Shown one piece after another: positions 46,828 to 57,290 of a stretch of DNA of 57,290 bases. The notes beneath the pieces were generated by a model. It was not told the origin of the DNA and made no database searches. It saw nothing but the letters and a program-made list of their open reading frames with translations. The stretch is from Hyphochytrium catenoides (taxonomy: Eukaryota > Sar > Hyphochytriomycetes > Hyphochytriales > Hyphochytriaceae). The first letter of the stretch is position 1. Every line of letters begins with the position of its first letter. The DNA lies in the NCBI GenBank assembly GCA_900088475.1, contig FLMG01000334.1:5920-63209 (forward strand). The letters are read 5' to 3'. Position numbers and translations under genes: made by a program.

Positions 46828-49800
46828 CACGGCGGATGATGATGAGAACCAGAGAATCGGGAGAGGACTTTGCGTGGGCGAGGTAAGGGAGGTAAGAAGG
46901 TAAAAACGACAGAGGACACAAATACGATGCAGCTAGTTGAGAAAAAGCTCTGCTCTTCCTGAAGAAAATTGGCAAATGAGCCAATGGGCTCTGGTCGTCG
47001 TCTCTCATCAATGTCTGACCTAGCGGTCTAACAGCAGCAGCAGGTTGTCCAGGCAGCAGGAGGTAGGCAGAGGGGAGATGCAGCAGGCAACGCTGCAGGC
47101 AGCGAAGGAAGATCTAGCACGGTGAAAGAAGGCAACAGCATTATAAACGGCATCACTGTCTAGCGAGGAGGATCGTGGGGATATCCAAAAGAGCCGGTGC
47201 TCGCTCTCTTTAGTAATGATATCCATGGCTTCGTTCTTCACAGATAACGTGTGTCACAATCATGATGCGCTTTTTGGCAAAGAGAGACAGAGCAAGAACC
47301 TGGAAGACAGATTTATGTGAGAGACATGGTTGCCCCCGTATTCGTAGAGCTTCTGGAAAACAGAGAGGAAGAGAGACAGAACTGAGAGAAAAGAAGTGTG
47401 GTCAAGCAGTCAGTCAACCAATGATATCCCACCCACTCATGAAATACGGATTAGTGTATATGTAGCTAGGAATATAAGGATCCCGTCCCATCCAGCCCCG
47501 AGTGATAATCACTCCTCCTCTGTAACGGTCAGCCTCCTACTGTAGCAAAGCTTGAGACAATCACTCTCAAAGGACCTTCACTCTCTCGTGTAATGTGTGG
47601 CATGTATGGATGATAGACCTTTGAGTCTTCAATCATGTTTCCCTCCTCGTCCTCTTCGCTTTTGTTTCCCTTCTTTCTTTGCATCATCAACAGCAGCATC
47701 ATGCGACCTGAGCGTTACCTGCCTTCTATCTTCAATCGTCTATCGTTCGTACCCTATTATAGCGACCGACAGGAGGGCGATCGCAGCAGAAAAAAGAATA
47801 TCACTCTCCTCCTCTGTCAAGCCAGTCGTCAAGCAGAAGTTCAATCCAGTGTAGCACCCTACTATCTACTAGTACTACTGCGCATCGTCGCCATAAGCAG
47901 CAGAGTCTCCTGGTCTCCACCCTCATGATGGTGGTGATGTGTGCTTGTTCCATCTCTGTCGTCAGTATTTTTTGTCACTCTGCCCGACCCCATACAAGTA
48001 GTTTTTCTTTGGAACTAGGTCCCATCATCCTCAGTCAGAGGGAAGGGTTTCTTGGGCATCACTACATAGCTCTGTCATCATCGGCTATGTGGTGGCTATG
48101 TAATACACAATTAAGCTTGTTGATCACGAGGCCTTGTTGTATGGTTCAAGGCAAGGCGTGAAGACAAAAATGTTTAACAAAAGAGGTGGTGGTTCTATGA
48201 GTTGTTGTTGGATCTACGAGGAGGCGATCAAGGCAAAATCGCCCTCGGCACCACCTGTTACGCATCATCTTCAACTTTCCGCTACCGACACAAAGCCACC
48301 TCGGGACCTTTGAATTGTCAGTATTACGCTTACAGAGCGAAAGTGGTTGTTGCAGCGCGACGCTGCTAAGCGGTTGCAAGAACAAGAGTCTGCTGAAGAC
48401 AAAAACTCTTAACTAGAAGATTAGGTTGCTACTTCAGTGAGGAAGAACAAGAGCTTGTAGACGATCCTATAGGCTATAGAGGAGCAGGACAAACAGGAAG
48501 TATTATAAGAATAAAAGGGATTAATACCACGGCCCAGCAAGCACTGCACTAAATACCACGGCCCAGCAAGCAGTTTACGAAGAAAAGTGCGCTGATGCTA
48601 TTATTGGAAGGTTGACTAGACGTCTTCCATTGCCCCGTCATATCATGAGAGAAAGAGATCGATGTCCAGCTAAATGACGATCGATGGACAAAAGTGAATG
48701 ATGCGCGGTGGGGGTTGATGATCACCTATTCATTAGCTGTCGGGAAATAGAAGAAGCAGCGCAGCACTCGCCTACGATGAGGTGGAAGAACGACGAATGA
48801 AGGGACATACTAGCTCCTCCTCCTCTTCTTTTATAGTAGTTCAATAATAATAACCTGGTAGCAGTAGGAGTAGATAGATATAATTCTAATAGGAGGAAGA
48901 AGGGCAGCATGCAGCAGGTTGCGGCTATTAATTAAGCGAGGAAAAGCGACAGAAGAGGAATATGGACGCGAAGCTACGATTAGCCGTATAATAAAGCAGG
49001 AAAAGAAGGGCTTCTGCCCATACCTAGTCGTACACCTGAGTGCATCTGATTCACTAATCATAATAGCAGCCGCAGCCCAAGAGGAACAAAGAGGGTAGAA
49101 TGTGCAGCGAGTGTACATCTCTTAGTCTCGAACGATAGGTTACAGGTACTACAGGGATCGAACGGCTCTTTTTCGGCTGAATAAAACCTGGAGGTCGCCC
49201 TCCATAGAATGTGAGGAACAAATTCGAAGCATAAGAAAATTCACAAAAGGACATAAGAGAAGACATCATGACCACATCAAGTACCAGCTAATCACCGGAA
49301 TATTCTTTTGGAAAGCGGAGTTTATCTTGTTATCCATAGGAAACCTCCAAAACAGGATAAATAAAGGAGTACTTTCATTCTCCATACCGCAATAAATCCC
49401 TAAAGGGCTCACAAAATACAGCCTAGCACTATGTCGGGGTGTTTGCTAATTAGCCCGAATAAGGGTTAGAAAGGGCTGGTTCTGAAGATGCCCCTTCGGT
49501 CGGCTGCACTTCCTTTCCTCTTGCCGCTGCTCCTGCTGCCGCTGCTCCTGCTGCCGCTTCTGGGGACCCTTAGATCGCGCCTGTCTCTGTGAGTTATAAG
49601 GCGGTCTCATCGCCCTCGAACAGCAGAGCAGACGCTGAAAGCTGCTGCTGTTTGAGTGCCGGCCGGCCGTCTCCGTTGAACTGCGCAGTTGGGCGATGAT
49701 CGGGAAAGCATCACATCTCCAAGCGTACCATTGATCCCTAACGTACCTGCAGCGAAAAGAGCTCTGCTCCTTTTGAAGAGTATCCCCGACAGCGGGCATC

Positions 49801-49915
49801 TGGTGGAGGACAGCTGTAGAGACCCGACCTCTTGTTGCTCCACTGCAAAGGTAGGCCAGTCGGGGTGTTATTGGCAGTCTTCGGCGTTGCCGTCTGGTGG
49901 TAGAGTCTTGTCGTG
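46828..49915. other. 3-kb intergenic region, no gene recognised
   Basis: Lies between the PARP start (read leftward) and the ABC transporter start (read rightward), so it holds both promoters. Frames of 60-170 codons occur (for example minus 49952-49446, Arg/Gln-rich from CTG/CCG repeats near 49520-49560), but none carries a known motif or splice structure. Direct repeats are at 48523-48572. Confidence 0.5.
48523..48572. repeat. 21-nt direct repeat pair
   Basis: AATACCACGGCCCAGCAAGC plus a final A occurs at 48523-48543 and 48552-48572, separated by 8 nt. The function is unknown; it could be a replication-slippage duplication. Confidence 0.9.
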
Positions 49916-56470
<6,555 letters not shown>

Positions 56471-57006
56471 GCAAAGGGGTGTTCGCATCTGCCTCAGGAC
56501 CACATATCGCTTTAACTACGGGTTAAGACAAGGAGATTAATTTATGCAGCGTCTTTGCCTCAGACAGGCTGAGGTTCCCGGTAATGATCTAAACTTGGTT
56601 GTCCTGCTTTGATCTCAACAATGAGCAGAAAATCGAAGGCAGCACCAGGTGCAACAGACAGACTGAGATGAAGGAGAGTGTGTCGGGTGCGGTGGCTGGG
56701 AGGACAGATGTGTCTGCAACTCAGCCGGCACCGTAGACATAAGCAGATAATAGATTAGAGCAAAGCCTGGAGCTACTTCTATTGAGAGAGTGCGAAGCAG
56801 AGATCTAGCTCTACAACTCTGCTTGACAACCTCACCCCTTGATCCTCATGTTCCGCTGAGCCCCTGCTGCTCTCTCGCCCGCAAGGCTAGGATATGGACC
56901 TGACAGCCTTCATCAATAGAAGGGCCGTTACCGGCTAGAATTGTAACGGCGTCTCCTGGGGGTTGAGTGATCGGGTTTAGGTCCTTTCAGTGATGGCATC
57001 TGGCCC

Positions 57007-57057
<51 letters not shown>

Positions 57058-57074
57058 GTCGCTCTCTCTCTCTG

Positions 57075-57127
<53 letters not shown>

Positions 57128-57234
57128 CTCTGTCTCTCTCTCTGTCTCTCTCTCTTTCTCTCTCTCTCTCTGCCTCTCTCTCTCTCTTCTCATTCGCTTT
57201 CTTCGCTGGCTCTTCGCTCCCGCTTCCTCTCCAG
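56471..57234. other. 3' flank of the ABC transporter and repeat-filled intron or flank
   Basis: No coding frame seen from 56471 to about 57000, then the (TC)n tract up to the acceptor at 57234. Confidence 0.5.
57003..57190. repeat. (TC)n microsatellite
   Basis: Nearly pure TC with scattered G interruptions. It is immediately upstream of an acceptor-like CTCTCCAG, so it probably lies in an intron of a plus-strand gene. The Arg/Glu-repeat frame on the minus strand is only the translated repeat. Confidence 0.9.
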
Positions 57235-57290
57235 GTTCCTGCGCCATGACTTGGATCACATCCGTCGATTGTCCTATTATTGGGCCTTCC
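57235..57290 (+). CDS. Partial exon of a gene running off the right edge
   Basis: After a long pyrimidine tract and CAG acceptor, an open frame reads FLRHDLDHIRRLSYYWAF to the window end. The frame is too short to name; the call rests on the acceptor and the protein-like composition. Confidence 0.3.

Overview
This is a piece of a eukaryotic nuclear genome. Nearly every recognisable gene is cut by short GT-AG introns (about 55 to 250 nt), and acceptors follow pyrimidine tracts that are often pure (CT)n microsatellite. There is a nuclear-type tRNA gene with a poly-T terminator. The gene content suggests a unicellular protist or alga, perhaps in the SAR/stramenopile range: a plant-type CCR4 with a MYND-like zinc finger, a plant-like ERD2-family receptor with an extra N-terminal helix, a formin carrying CCDC53/WASHC3-like repeats, and a tubulin polyglutamylase subunit (TPGS2), which hints at a cilium or at least glutamylated microtubules. 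The lineage is inference; I could not run a search.

Layout. 1-3515 (minus): a fibronectin type III/zinc-finger protein with (CT)n-filled introns, running off the left edge. 4726-6092 (plus): the 3' end of a single-pass membrane protein gene. 6238 to about 10884 (minus): a formin with a complete FH2 domain. 12715-13770 (minus): a weakly supported gene, divergent from the intronless CCR4 deadenylase gene (13796-15751, plus). 16353-22536 (minus): a large multi-IQ, calmodulin-binding-type protein. 22777-25603 (minus): a PDZ protein with a C-terminal membrane segment. 27530-28355 (minus): ribosomal protein uL14 (RPL23), complete, 140 aa. 29340-31364 (plus): a KDEL/ERD2-type receptor in ten exons. 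31532-32610 (minus): TPGS2. 33350-35109 (minus): an all-helical protein of unknown role. 35218-40287 (minus): the large subunit of chromatin assembly factor 1 (CAF-1 p150). 40831-40903 (plus): tRNA-Trp. 42148-46827 (minus): a poly(ADP-ribose) polymerase with BRCT, WGR, WWE, a second WGR, regulatory and catalytic domains. 49916-56470 (plus): a full-length ABCC/MRP transporter in twelve exons. 57235-57290 (plus): the first visible exon of another gene.

Exon boundaries were worked out by hand from splice motifs, reading phase and family alignment. For RPL23, the KDEL receptor, CAF-1, PARP and the ABC transporter every junction keeps phase and total lengths are whole codons. The other models are less complete.

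The genes do not form an operon-like system. Two thematic neighbours stand out: CAF-1 p150 (replication-coupled chromatin assembly, with two PCNA-binding-like motifs) and the PARP (DNA-break signalling) are successive genes on the same strand, with the tRNA between them. The most interesting features are the PARP domain order, the formin with repeated WASH-complex-like modules, and a phase-perfect potential splice that would bypass the CAF-1 stop codon and join it to the downstream helical protein.
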